From: 54-19 sp038210655 | Lineage (GTDB): Bacteria > Chloroflexota > Chloroflexia > Chloroheliales > Chloroheliaceae | DNA: 64,000 nt | Assembly (NCBI GenBank): GCA_038210655.1 | Contig: JBBQWM010000005.1 | Span: forward strand, 141,491-205,490 | Reading direction: 5' to 3' | Shown: one piece after another, positions 15,899-24,809 of the stretch | Position numbering within the stretch: the stretch's first letter is position 1 | Layout of the letters: each line of letters starts with the position of its first letter | Program-made: the position numbers and the translations under genes | Notes under the pieces: generated by a model | Databases searched by the model: none | Seen by the model: the letters and a program-made list of their open reading frames with translations, nothing else | Told to the model about the DNA's origin: nothing

Positions 15899-17458
15899 AT
15901 GGCAAGAGGCTTTGGTAGCTCGTTGTGGGCGAAATTAGCGCTGTTGATAGTAATTATAATAGCTCTGAGCAGCCTGTTGGTGGGTTGCGGGAACGAAACG
16001 GCGATGACGGCTGCTACACCTGCCGCTACCAGCGTGGCGGCTACCACTGCTCCACCTCCATCTACAACCGCTAACGCTACCACAGCCCCCTCAACAACTG
16101 CCGCCCCTAGTGTTAGTGTTCGCCCGACCGAATTACCTCCGACCACTCAAAATCAGGCTACGACTGCCGCCCCGACTACCGAACCGCCTCGCCCAACCGC
16201 AACTACGACGACTGCGGCTACTACGGTTGCCGCTAAAACTACGCCGACCCAGGCGGCGGCTTCCATAAGCGTAGGGGGCGCTTTTTCCGCCGAAAAAGCC
16301 TTTGCTCATGTCAAAGAACTGGCTGAGACGATTGGGATTCGGGCGGCTGGAACCGAAGGCGAACGCAAGGCGGGGGATTATATCGAGAATTATTTCAAGC
16401 AGCTTGGGCTGGCAACCGAGCGCCCACCGGTCGAATATACCGTCACACGCGACAGTGGTTCGACTTTGGCCTATCAGGACAAGGCTGGACAAGCGGTTAA
16501 TATCAAGGGGAATGCGGTAAATCTAAGTGGAAGCGGTAAGCTAACGGCGGTCTTGAGTTATGCCGGGTTGGGGCTGGATGGACAGATTACACCGGGCAGC
16601 TTGAATGGGAAGATCGCCTTAATCCAACGCGGTCAGCTTACCTTTAGTGAAAAGGTTCAGAATGCGGTGGCAGGTGGAGCGGTTGGGGTCGTGATTTACA
16701 ACAATACCGATGGGCCTCTGAATGTCGCCACCCTCAACAAACAGGCCAGCGTGCCAGTATTGGGCTTGAGCCAGGCCGATGGCGAAAAGCTGCGCGACGA
16801 ATTGCGGGCCAATCAGAATTTCGCGCTCGAATTAAACGTCAATATCTACCGCCAGACGCTCAAGATGACCAACGTAGTGGGCCTGCGTCCGGCCAGTGGC
16901 CCTGACAAAGATAACGCGCCGCTTTTGATTATCGGTGGTCATTACGACTCGGTCCCTGCCGGGCCAGGTGCAAACGACAACGCCAGTGGAACCGCCGTAA
17001 TGATGGAACTCGCCCGTGTTCTGCATACTCAGTATCCAAAGTACGAAATTCGCTATATCGGGTTTGCCGGGGAAGAGATTGGGCTGGCCGGTAGCAGCGA
17101 GTATGTCCGTCAGATGAGTCCGACCGAACGGCAACGGGTAGTTGCCATGATTAATATCGATATGATAAGTGTCGGGCCGAATTTTTATGTGGGTGGGGTG
17201 CCGGAACTGACCAAAGTGGGTCTGGCGGCAGCAGTCGAAGCGGGGGCCGGTAATGTCCAGGTTATACCCCCAAATCTGTCCGGTGCAAGCGATCATTATG
17301 CCTTCCAGGAGGCCAAGATGCCGGTCTTGTTCTTCAACCGCGAGGATGACCCCAATTACCATAAACCGGGCGATACTGCCGATAAAGTGCCGCCAGATCG
17401 GTTGGCTCAGGTTGGCAAAATTGTGATAAAGGTCATAGACGGTCTCGCCAGAGGCTGA
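15899..17458 (+). CDS. M28 family zinc aminopeptidase, lipoprotein
   Basis: This lipid-anchored extracellular peptidase has about 519 residues. The signal peptide ends in the lipobox LLVGC with Cys at residue 30. A low-complexity linker of about 100 Thr/Ala/Pro residues follows. A PA-like domain lies around residues 215-300, then the M28 catalytic domain. Zinc ligands and catalytic residues are seen in GGHYDSV (about 345), NDNASG (about 358), GEEIGLAG (about 391), INIDMI and HKPGDT (about 487). The start at 15899 is chosen because it opens the signal peptide. It would trim amino acids from peptides outside the membrane. Confidence 0.92.
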   Translation: MARGFGSSLWAKLALLIVIIIALSSLLVGCGNETAMTAATPAATSVAATTAPPPSTTANATTAPSTTAAPSVSVRPTELPPTTQNQATTAAPTTEPPRPTATTTTAATTVAAKTTPTQAAASISVGGAFSAEKAFAHVKELAETIGIRAAGTEGERKAGDYIENYFKQLGLATERPPVEYTVTRDSGSTLAYQDKAGQAVNIKGNAVNLSGSGKLTAVLSYAGLGLDGQITPGSLNGKIALIQRGQLTFSEKVQNAVAGGAVGVVIYNNTDGPLNVATLNKQASVPVLGLSQADGEKLRDELRANQNFALELNVNIYRQTLKMTNVVGLRPASGPDKDNAPLLIIGGHYDSVPAGPGANDNASGTAVMMELARVLHTQYPKYEIRYIGFAGEEIGLAGSSEYVRQMSPTERQRVVAMINIDMISVGPNFYVGGVPELTKVGLAAAVEAGAGNVQVIPPNLSGASDHYAFQEAKMPVLFFNREDDPNYHKPGDTADKVPPDRLAQVGKIVIKVIDGLARG

Positions 17459-17773
17459 GATAATTCTTACAAACTAAAAAAATTTAATTGACTTCAATTC
17501 CACTATTTGATACCATCAAAAAGATGCAACACAAGTTGTCATTCCCCCGCTCTTGGTGGTGCATCAAGTTGGGAGTATGAGAGTATTGTTTTGGTTCAAA
17601 ATGCCTGTCGCGGGTTGGACGGGCCTTGCCCTATAGCTTTTGTCGTTCATAGACCGGTGTGATCTTCGGTCTAAGTATAAACTTTTGATCCGTAGAAGTA
17701 GTCTGCCACTATCATATTTTATCTTATTATTGTTAGAGTTCTTCACATCCTAAAAGTTTAGAAAGGGCCTCAA
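17459..17773. other. Intergenic region
   Basis: This AT-rich spacer shows no supported gene or repeat. It must hold the promoter of the next gene. Confidence 0.4.
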
Positions 17774-18565
17774 ATGGCGCGGTTAATTTTTTTAGGCACT
17801 GCGTCGGCACTGCCATCCGCCAGCCAGGATAACACTTCGTTGCTGCTCGAAAGCCACGGCGCGTACCTGATGATTGATTGTAGCGGGACACCCTATCGCA
17901 AGTTGCTCAAACTAGCGGTCGATCCGCACCGACTACAGCATATCCTGATTACCCACCACCATATCGACCATATGTATGGGCTGCCCTCCTTGATCGAGTG
18001 TTTGTGGATCAAGGGGCGCACGGAGCCTTTGACGATCCACGCGCTGCCGACTGCGATGGCGGTGATCGAACCGCTTTTGGATATGTGGGAATTGCGGAAC
18101 CGTTTTATCAACCAGTTTCCGATCCACCTTCATACGATCCAGGGTCAGGAGGATGAGTTTATTTTTGAAACCCCCGAATTTACGGTACGGACTACCCCGA
18201 CCGAACACGCTGTTCCAAGCGTCGCTACCAAAGTAATTTTGCCGGAAGGCCCGGTTTTTGTCTATAGCAGCGATACTGCCCCTTGCCAGGCTTTGATCGA
18301 TTTTGCCAAAGGGGTCGATCATTTCTTGATGGAGTGTACCTTTTGTGATGCCGACGAGGAACTGGCCGAAATTACCTATCACCTTCATTCGGCGGAGTAC
18401 CGCGATCTGGCAGCGGCGGTTGGCGCGAAACATACCATTTTGATCCATCATTCGGATGTCGATATTTGCCCACATAGTGTCGTGCTGGCTGAAATTGCCC
18501 AGGATCGCAACTTTACCCAGCGCGTTAGCATCCCGCACGATCTTGATGTAATAGAGTTGAACTAG
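17774..18565 (+). CDS. MBL-fold metal-dependent hydrolase, RNase Z-like
   Basis: This 263-residue metallo-beta-lactamase-fold protein begins with FLGTASALPSASQDNTSLLL, the usual start of RNase Z/Elac-type hydrolases. The metal motif HHHIDH sits near residue 60, with YSSDTAPCQ (Asp ligand) and HLHSAEY and ILIHHSD (later His ligands). It lacks the exosite arm of true RNase Z, so tRNA 3' processing is possible but not proven. It could equally act on phosphodiesters such as cyclic nucleotides. It is a single gene after a 300-base spacer. Confidence 0.85.
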   Translation: MARLIFLGTASALPSASQDNTSLLLESHGAYLMIDCSGTPYRKLLKLAVDPHRLQHILITHHHIDHMYGLPSLIECLWIKGRTEPLTIHALPTAMAVIEPLLDMWELRNRFINQFPIHLHTIQGQEDEFIFETPEFTVRTTPTEHAVPSVATKVILPEGPVFVYSSDTAPCQALIDFAKGVDHFLMECTFCDADEELAEITYHLHSAEYRDLAAAVGAKHTILIHHSDVDICPHSVVLAEIAQDRNFTQRVSIPHDLDVIELN

Positions 18566-18575
18566 GGGAAGTCAG

Positions 18576-18655
18576 AATGCAGAGTGCAGAATGCAGAATA
18601 GAGAATACGGAATACGGAATGCAGAGTGCAGAATAGAGAATGCAGAATGCAGAAC
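18576..18655. repeat. Minisatellite of GCAGAATGCAGA units
   Basis: Imperfect tandem units of GCAGAATGCAGAGT, AGAGAAT and ACGGAAT run for about 80 bases directly after the hydrolase gene. No coding or RNA function is apparent. Confidence 0.8.
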
Positions 18656-18681
18656 TTACAGTACACGTGCGGCTCTTACAA

Positions 18682-18718
18682 TCGTAAATCGTAAATCGTA
18701 AATCGTAAATCGTAAATC
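18682..18718. repeat. Heptamer tandem repeat (CGTAAAT)x5
   Basis: Five perfect copies of CGTAAAT in a row, preceded by TTACAAT. The same TTACAATCGTAAATCG array recurs at 38738-38766, where it abuts a start codon. The rest of the spacer to 19031 has no gene and must hold the ftsH promoter. Confidence 0.85.
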
Positions 18719-19031
18719 CTATGCTTCTATTTATTAATGCTTTCCTAATGACTCGGTTGAGGTCAAAATAGGGCTAAAGTCGGTAGCAAAAAAAAAGGGG
18801 CCGGTTTATAATGGGCTGGTCAGTTTGCAGTTAAACAAAATTTAACTTCTCCTGTAAGGTGTTTTGTTAGGTTAAAGTGATAAAATCTAATAAACAATCA
18901 TTTTGGAAGGTTAGGCTTGTCTCTTTGCCTCGGAAGCAGTGACATAGTTGAACGCCACTTAAAATATTCTAATTCGATTATGATTTGTGAAGAGAACAGA
19001 TTTGATTAACTTAGTAGGAAAGTAACACTTT

Positions 19032-21077
19032 ATGAACAAAAAAATACTGGCATTAGGAGTAATCCTGATTGGAGTATTTGTAGCCCTCTTTATTGTGACC
19101 GGTAGACCACAGGGCCAAAATATGGATTTTAGCCAGGTGCTGGTTAAAGCGCTTAATGGCGAGATCAAGACGATTACCACCAACTCTAATAACCACAACA
19201 TTGTGATCTCCCTCAAGAGTGAGCCTGATAAGGTTTACACCAGCGTTTATCCGGCTGGTCGGCAAAAGATCGACGATATTCTGGCTAATGCTAAAGTCGC
19301 CGACGAGAATTATCCTATGATCGAGCGGGATGCGAACAACGTAAGCGACCGCTGGCGCAATTTCTTTTTGCTGGCCGCCGCCCTGATTTTGATCGGGCTA
19401 TTGGCCTGGTGGGTACGCAATCGGCGTTCGGGAGATTCAAATGGCCGATTGGGTACAAGTGGGGGTAGCCCTTTTAACGTCGGTCGCAGTCAGGCCCGGT
19501 TGATTACACCCAAGATGGTGGGGGTAACTTTCGCGGATGTCGCCGGAGCAGACGAGGCCAAGCAGGAACTTCAGGAAGTAGTTGAGTTTTTGAAGCACCC
19601 TGAGAAATTCGTTGCGTTAGGGGCGCGAATACCCAAAGGCGTGTTGCTGGTCGGCCCGCCCGGTACTGGTAAGACCTTGATCGCAAAGGCAGTCGCGGGT
19701 GAGGCGAACGTACCGTTTATGAGCGTAAGCGGGAGCGAATTTGTCGAGATGTATGTGGGGGTTGGGGCCAGTCGGGTCCGTAATCTTTTCGCCCGCGCCA
19801 AGAAGATGGCCCCTTGCATTATCTTTATCGACGAAGTGGACGCATTGGGCCGCAAACGTGGCATGAGTACCGGCGGCGGAACCGAGGAACGCGAACAGAC
19901 CCTCAACCAAATGCTGGTCGAGATGGATGGGTTCGATAGCAACACCAACATTATTATCATTGCGGCGACCAATCGGCCCGATGTGCTTGACCCGGCCCTT
20001 TTGCGGCCCGGTCGTTTTGATCGGCAAGTTACGATTGACAACCCGGATTACGTAGGTCGCGGGGCCATTTTGAAGGTACATGCCAAAGGCAAGCCCTTTG
20101 CGCCCGAAGTAGACCTGGAACGGATCGCCCGTCAGACCCCCGGTTTTAGCGGGGCCGATCTAATGAACCTGGTCAACGAAGCGGCGATCTTGACCGCCCG
20201 ACGTAACAAAAAGGTGATCGGTCTGGAAGAACTGGAAGAAGCGATTGACCGGGTAATTGCCGGGCCGGAACGCCGTAGCCTCATCATCAGCGAACGCGAA
20301 AGAGTCACGACCGCCTATCACGAGGTCGGTCACGCGCTGGTCGCTAAACTGGCCGGGCAGGTTGACCCGGTGCAAAAAGTCTCGATAGTGGCACGGGGCC
20401 GCATGGGTGGTTATACGCGGGTAGGGGCTGGCGAAGATCGCACGCTGTGGACGAAGAGCCAGCTAGAAGATTTTATGGCCTTTGCACTGGGCGGGGTCGC
20501 TGCCGAAGAGCTAACCTTTGGCGAATTAACCACCGGGCCTAGCAACGACATTGAGCGCGTGACGAATATCGCCCGCACGATGGTCTGCGAATACGGCATG
20601 AGCGAACGGTTCGGGCCGTTGGCGCTGGGCGAGAAGCAAGGCGGCGGGTTCCTGGGCGGTGGTACAAGCCAGGGCAATTACAGCAAGGTCGTCTCCTACC
20701 AGATCGATCAGGAAGTCCAGGCCCTGGTTACGAAAGCCCTCAACCGGGCCAGACAGATTTTGTCCCGCTATAACTTGCATCTGATCGCTATTTCCAATCT
20801 GGTGCTGGAAAAAGAGATCATCAGTGGTGAAGAACTGAACGCCGAATTCGAGCGGGTCGAGCGTGAAGGGATTGGCATTAACATGTTTGCTTTGCGCCCC
20901 TTTACCAACGATCAGCTTGGTCTGCGCGGCACGGGCGGCAAATTGGGTGAGAAAGAGGAGGATGGCCTGACTATCGAGCAGCCTTCGTCTGCCGAACTGC
21001 CCGCTCTCAAGCCGAACGTTGCCAGCCGCAACGGTAGCGATAGCGAGAATTCGGAGCGCAACCGCACGGCGGTTTAG
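19032..21077 (+). CDS. ftsH: ATP-dependent zinc metalloprotease FtsH
   Basis: This 681-residue membrane-bound AAA+ protease degrades misfolded membrane proteins and short-lived regulators. Two transmembrane helices lie at about residues 4-24 and 112-130, flanking a small extracytoplasmic domain. The AAA module has Walker A GPPGTGKT (about 207), Walker B IIFIDEVDAL (about 263) and the second region of homology with DPALLRPGRFDRQV. The protease zinc motif is HEVGH (about 429), where HEAGH is more usual. Asp further on completes the site. The length is normal. A terminator made from a TATCAGG repeat follows. Confidence 0.97.
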   Translation: MNKKILALGVILIGVFVALFIVTGRPQGQNMDFSQVLVKALNGEIKTITTNSNNHNIVISLKSEPDKVYTSVYPAGRQKIDDILANAKVADENYPMIERDANNVSDRWRNFFLLAAALILIGLLAWWVRNRRSGDSNGRLGTSGGSPFNVGRSQARLITPKMVGVTFADVAGADEAKQELQEVVEFLKHPEKFVALGARIPKGVLLVGPPGTGKTLIAKAVAGEANVPFMSVSGSEFVEMYVGVGASRVRNLFARAKKMAPCIIFIDEVDALGRKRGMSTGGGTEEREQTLNQMLVEMDGFDSNTNIIIIAATNRPDVLDPALLRPGRFDRQVTIDNPDYVGRGAILKVHAKGKPFAPEVDLERIARQTPGFSGADLMNLVNEAAILTARRNKKVIGLEELEEAIDRVIAGPERRSLIISERERVTTAYHEVGHALVAKLAGQVDPVQKVSIVARGRMGGYTRVGAGEDRTLWTKSQLEDFMAFALGGVAAEELTFGELTTGPSNDIERVTNIARTMVCEYGMSERFGPLALGEKQGGGFLGGGTSQGNYSKVVSYQIDQEVQALVTKALNRARQILSRYNLHLIAISNLVLEKEIISGEELNAEFERVEREGIGINMFALRPFTNDQLGLRGTGGKLGEKEEDGLTIEQPSSAELPALKPNVASRNGSDSENSERNRTAV

Positions 21078-21092
21078 AAGCTATCAGGTATC

Positions 21093-21131
21093 AGGTATCA
21101 GCTAAAATGATTCTGGCTGATACCTATTTTT
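21093..21131. terminator. Terminator built from a TATCAGG repeat
   Basis: AGGTATCAGC and GCTGATACCT form a perfect 10-bp stem around a 13-base loop, followed by ATTTTTATT. It lies between the convergent ftsH and nadR-like genes. The left arm continues a tandem TATCAGGTATCAGG, the repeat family also seen at 10484 and 14432. Confidence 0.8.
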
Positions 21132-22098
21132 ATTCGCACAAAAGCGGGTCAATCAGTTCGACCGCCTTTGTGAGACGTTGCTCGTGCGGGCCGGTGATGA
21201 GGGCGTAGGGTTTGCCCTGGGCTTTGAGTTCGGCTTCAAAGAGGTCGTGCATCCAGTGGCGGATGTGTTCGCCGTCGCGGGTTCCATCTTGCATAAACGG
21301 AATATTTACATCGGTCAACAAATAGAGGTCGTAGAGGTGGGTGGCGGCAATCGCTTCGACTTCCGGCGAACGGCGCTGCATGTAACGCTGATGCCAGATA
21401 CCGGTTGCAAAGGCATCCGTATCGCAAATCAGGATTCGGTTGGCAAGCCGGGCCGCCCCATCCTCCTGACGGCATTGCTCGGCGGCGATCTGGACAAATT
21501 CCGACGTATTCCATCGGTCGCCTTCGCCCCGCTCTAGCTTTTCCTCACTATATTGCCGCCCGTATTCTGGAACCCAAACGGTTTGATAATGGGCTGCCAA
21601 CGCCTGGGCTAAGGTGGTTGTGCCGGTCGATTCGGCCCCTATCACGCAGACCCGCTTTGCATAATAAGCCCGCACGCAGGGTTCGATAAATTCCCAGCAG
21701 GTCAGCGGTTTGGCCCGGATCAGCGTGCCGGAACAGGGAACGACCCGCCGGGCTTTATCGACCTGCACGTGTCGGCAACCCAAATAATAGGCATAGCGTT
21801 CGCCATAGTCTTCCGAGGTAAAAACTACGTCCGGTGCATAGCCCAGGGTGCGAACGGTGTATTCGGCCCAACCTTGCGAGTCGTCGTCCGGGACGTTATC
21901 GTCGATTACGATTACGTGTACATCCGGGTGAATTTCACGTAGCCATTCGGCCCGCAAATCGGCCTGGGGAACCTGTCCCTCTTTGCGGCAGACGATTACG
22001 GTCAGGTGGTCTACCTGCGACCGGGCAGTATCGATCAGATATTTATGGCCCCGATGCGGCGGGTAAAACTTGCCGATAACTAGCCCTCGCCTAGCCAT
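21130..22098 (-). CDS. nadR: NadR-like NMN adenylyltransferase / nicotinamide riboside kinase
   Basis: This enzyme of about 322 residues works in NAD salvage. The N-terminal nucleotidyltransferase domain has GKFYPPHRGHKYLID, with the HxGH motif near residue 15, and converts NMN + ATP to NAD. The C-terminal kinase domain starts at VCVIGAESTGTTTLAQAL (about 153) and phosphorylates nicotinamide riboside. The P-loop Lys is a Thr here (GTTT instead of GKST). The start at 22098 is fixed by GCGGAGG six to seven bases upstream and overlaps the end of pnuC by eight bases. No N-terminal repressor helix-turn-helix is present, unlike in enterobacteria. Confidence 0.9.
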   Translation of the reverse strand: MARRGLVIGKFYPPHRGHKYLIDTARSQVDHLTVIVCRKEGQVPQADLRAEWLREIHPDVHVIVIDDNVPDDDSQGWAEYTVRTLGYAPDVVFTSEDYGERYAYYLGCRHVQVDKARRVVPCSGTLIRAKPLTCWEFIEPCVRAYYAKRVCVIGAESTGTTTLAQALAAHYQTVWVPEYGRQYSEEKLERGEGDRWNTSEFVQIAAEQCRQEDGAARLANRILICDTDAFATGIWHQRYMQRRSPEVEAIAATHLYDLYLLTDVNIPFMQDGTRDGEHIRHWMHDLFEAELKAQGKPYALITGPHEQRLTKAVELIDPLLCE

Positions 22099-22786
22099 GC
22101 ACAACCTCCGCTTGGGTAGCAAGGGTAGACGCAATGACCGGCCTGGTCAGCGATTTTTGCCAACTCCATAGCCCGACCACGCACATGCCCAGAAAGATAG
22201 CGTACAGGCCACTGGTCAGGTAAAGTCCTTTGGCGGCGTACAGCCCGACATACAGCACATCGGCAGTAATCCAGACGTACCAATTTTCGATCAGCTTGCG
22301 GGTTAGCAGATACTGAGCCGCCAGACTCAGCACAGTCGTTAGCGCGTCCAGGAAGGGAGCCGAGCCGTTGAAGATTTGTAGAAGTAGGGTCAGGCCAAGC
22401 GTGCCAGCGAGTATTAAAGCTCCCATTATCAGCAAGGTTGTAGGGGTGGCCCGTGCGACCCGCAGTTGCGAACGGTTTTCGCCACCGTGTAGCCACCAGT
22501 ACCAGCCCAATATACCCAGGACGATATAGACTAGCTGCAAGCTCATATCGCCGTACAGCCCGGCTCCCAAAAACAGCACGATAAAGAAAACGTTGTTGGC
22601 AAGACCAAGCGGCCAGTTCCAGATGTTTTGCTTGACGGTCAGCCAGACGCAAGCCGCTCCGGTCACGAAACCCAACGCCTCGGTTAGGCTAAAAGGGACG
22701 ATTTCCAGCCAACTTGCCCCCAGCAGAGCCAACGATGCAATAGTTCCGATCAGCACATCAAGATGCTTCTTCATATTCTCACTCAT
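22091..22786 (-). CDS. pnuC: Nicotinamide riboside transporter PnuC
   Basis: This membrane protein of about 231 residues has seven predicted helices. QNIWNWPLGLANNVFFIVLFLGAGLYGDM is the family hallmark, followed by LGWYWWLHGG and the C-terminal VWITADVLYVGLYAAKGLYLTSGLYAIF. It carries nicotinamide riboside inward by facilitated diffusion, and the NadR-like kinase encoded next traps it by phosphorylation. The start is MSENMKKH at 22786 or the internal Met at 22774. The promoter and a palindrome lie directly upstream. Confidence 0.93.
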   Translation of the reverse strand: MSENMKKHLDVLIGTIASLALLGASWLEIVPFSLTEALGFVTGAACVWLTVKQNIWNWPLGLANNVFFIVLFLGAGLYGDMSLQLVYIVLGILGWYWWLHGGENRSQLRVARATPTTLLIMGALILAGTLGLTLLLQIFNGSAPFLDALTTVLSLAAQYLLTRKLIENWYVWITADVLYVGLYAAKGLYLTSGLYAIFLGMCVVGLWSWQKSLTRPVIASTLATQAEVVHG

Positions 22787-22792
22787 TTTTTG

Positions 22793-22816
22793 TAGTGTTA
22801 AAAATACACTATTATA
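22793..22816 (-). promoter_or_regulatory. pnuC-nadR promoter with palindromic operator
   Basis: TAGTGT, seven bases, ACACTA (22793-22811) is a perfect palindrome a few bases upstream of pnuC. On the minus strand a TATAAT box (22811-22816) abuts it, so a bound protein would cover the transcript start. NAD-responsive repressors such as NrtR bind palindromes in such positions. No regulator gene is in the window, so the identity is inference. Confidence 0.5.
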
Positions 22817-22928
22817 ATATAACACAGCTTTTTCGTTTTAGCAAGCCCCAAACTTTACCTCAAATCTATACAGATCTAAATCGGCATTAACTTCTATCCT
22901 GGCGGGTCCTTCGGGTATAATAAGCGGT

Positions 22929-23471
22929 ATGAAGTGTGTAAAATGCCACAAAGAAATACCGCCGCAATCGCGCTTTTGCCTGAATTGTGGAGCGCCTCAG
23001 CCCGAACTTATTCCGGTGCAACCTGCTCCGCGCGAAACTAGCTCTGCCGATGGCGGGACGGAAGCGCCACCCACCGATCTTAAAGACGGGGGCGAATTTA
23101 ATTGGATGGCTCGTGAGGTGCAATTAGACCCGAACCTCGATTACGAGGCCCAACGCCGCTACGAAGGCGCGGCGGGTAAGGCGATAGGCTGTTTGGCTTA
23201 TGGTTTCTTTGTCATAATGGGGTTGCTTTTGCTTATTCCGGGAGTACCGTTTTTGGCCGTTTTTGGTTTGCCACTGGCTCTTTTGCTGGGGCCGCTGACT
23301 TATTATAACGTTGGGCGACTTCAGGAGAAGCTGAGGTCTAACGGGTTCTTACGCAAGTTACCCGGTTTTGTCGGTTCCAGCGCCAGGGTGCTGGCCCTCT
23401 CGGTGACAGGCTATCTGGCAGTAGCCTCGCTTATTTGCATTCTGCTAATGATGGCGACCACCCGCCGTTAA
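22929..23471 (+). CDS. Zinc-ribbon membrane protein of unknown function
   Basis: This 180-residue protein has an N-terminal zinc ribbon (CVKCHKEIPPQSRFCLNCG, four Cys), then a flexible acidic and Pro-rich linker. Three hydrophobic segments follow (residues about 95-115, 116-130 and 150-175). The arrangement of a cytoplasmic zinc ribbon with a membrane anchor is common in Gram-positive and Chloroflexota proteins of unknown role. It stands alone, with an element cluster after it. Confidence 0.75.
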   Translation: MKCVKCHKEIPPQSRFCLNCGAPQPELIPVQPAPRETSSADGGTEAPPTDLKDGGEFNWMAREVQLDPNLDYEAQRRYEGAAGKAIGCLAYGFFVIMGLLLLIPGVPFLAVFGLPLALLLGPLTYYNVGRLQEKLRSNGFLRKLPGFVGSSARVLALSVTGYLAVASLICILLMMATTRR

Positions 23472-23625
23472 ATATTTCCTGGATTTGCATGAATATAGCT
23501 TTGTCTGGCTTTTTAGCATGATTGCAAGATTGGGCCAGTTTATAATTTTAAGAGTTTGAACTGGGACTTTCACACTCAGGGTTGCGGTTGAAACCATACA
23601 AAATTCAGGCTCACTCAAGCGACCG

Positions 23626-23943
23626 GGGTGAGCGTCAGATTTTTGCAAACTAGCCAGACTATGCTACACCCGAAACCGGGGAGATAAGTATATATTTCAC
23701 TACCGTACAGAATTTATGTTCTAGCAAAAGTTGAACTCGTTTTGCCTAAGAGATTGGCTAGACAAAGCTTACATGCTAAGGTGCTTCGAGCCTAACTTGA
23801 AAAATGTGTACGGTAGTGAAGTATATATTAGAAAATTTTTCGCAGAAAAATTTTCTAATATATACTTATGAGTGGTTTGGAACTAGGTTTTCACAATCTC
23901 TTGCTAGTACTGTTTGAACCCGTGCAAAAAATTGACGCACACC
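23626..23943. mobile_element. Miniature element E1 (about 185 bp without its insertion)
   Basis: The ends are GGGTGAGCGTCAGATTTTTG and the inverted GCAAAAAATTGACGCACACC. The 10-mer CAAGCGACCG lies on both sides (23616-23625 and 23944-23953) as a target duplication. The centre was a long palindrome (ATAAGTATATATTAGAAAAT and its inverse) before element F inserted. Related copies lie at about 37317-37498 and 32738-32827, with right-end remnants at 15688 and 48397. No coding capacity. The spacer on both sides holds no gene. Confidence 0.8.
23696..23820. mobile_element. Miniature element F nested in E1 (125 bp)
   Basis: The ends are the perfect 14-bp inverted repeat TTCACTACCGTACA / TGTACGGTAGTGAA. 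An 8-bp direct repeat GTATATAT flanks it (23688-23695 and 23821-23828). Removing the element with one GTATATAT restores the perfect central palindrome of E1. Only one copy is seen in the window. Confidence 0.85.
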
Positions 23944-24039
23944 CAAGCGACCGAATTGAATTGACAAAGATTTCCGATTAAGTTAAGATTAGCAAAATTT
24001 GAAACGCCTTTCCGTAATACGGAACAGCCCAGGTGCAGA

Positions 24040-24771
24040 ATGAGCCAAACAGTTTTAATCACTGGTGGACTCGGTGATATAGGATTAGCAGTTGGAGCCG
24101 CTTTTGCTCGTCAAGGCGACCTGTTAGTTCTGCTTGATAGCAACACCAAGCGGGCCGCGCAGGTTCAGGCGGAGTTTGGCGAGCGGGTTTTGATTTTGCC
24201 AACCGATGTGCGTAACGCTGGACAGGTGCAATCTGCCGTTGCTCAGACTCTCGAAAAATTCGGGGATATTCATTATCTGGTCAACTGCGCCGGGGTAATG
24301 CGTTGGACACCGACGCTCGAACTTAGCGAAGAAGAATGGGATTTGGTACTCGACATCAACTTGAAAGGCACTTTTTTGGTTTGCCGGGAAGTAGGCCGGG
24401 CAATGGTCGCGGCAGGTCAGGGCGGGCGGATCGTAAATATCGCCAGTGGACTAGCGGTGCGGCCCAATCCTGAAATAGCTCACTATGCCGCCAGCAAAGC
24501 CGGTATAATTGCGTTTAGTAAAGTGCTGGCTTTGGAGTTAGGCCCGCACCAAATTAACGTCAATTGTGTCGCGCCGGGGATGGTCGAAACTCAGTTGGTT
24601 AGCGCGAAAAGAAACCCCCAGGAGATAGCCGCCTACGCCGCCCGTTCTCCGTTGGGGCAGGTATTGCAGCCGGAAGATGTAGCTCATAGTGTGGTATTTT
24701 TGTGTGGCCCGCAAAGCCGCTTGATAACCGGCCAGACTGTTTTTCTTAATGGGGGTGGGTTGATGCCCTAA
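24040..24771 (+). CDS. SDR family NAD(P)-dependent oxidoreductase
   Basis: This 243-residue classical short-chain dehydrogenase/reductase has the cofactor motif TGGLGDIG at residues 7-14 and NCAG near 81. The catalytic Ser lies in NIASGLAV, with YAASK near 149. The C-terminal segment ITGQTVFLNGG is also typical. Asp at the end of the second strand (LLDSNTKRA) suggests NAD(H) rather than NADP(H). It resembles 3-oxoacyl-ACP reductase and sugar or alcohol dehydrogenase branches, but the substrate cannot be named. It is upstream of an ABC importer, separated by element B. Confidence 0.9.
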   Translation: MSQTVLITGGLGDIGLAVGAAFARQGDLLVLLDSNTKRAAQVQAEFGERVLILPTDVRNAGQVQSAVAQTLEKFGDIHYLVNCAGVMRWTPTLELSEEEWDLVLDINLKGTFLVCREVGRAMVAAGQGGRIVNIASGLAVRPNPEIAHYAASKAGIIAFSKVLALELGPHQINVNCVAPGMVETQLVSAKRNPQEIAAYAARSPLGQVLQPEDVAHSVVFLCGPQSRLITGQTVFLNGGGLMP

Positions 24772-24809
24772 AATGCTCACAAAGACTTGTGGTTAACAGT
24801 CGTTTTGTT

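Noticed and set aside
15726..15938. Open frame of 70 codons before the M28 peptidase
   Set aside because: It overlaps the start of the peptidase in another frame and has no recognisable feature.
18682..18718. CRISPR-like array
   Set aside because: The units are seven bases long and directly adjacent, without spacers, and there are no cas genes.
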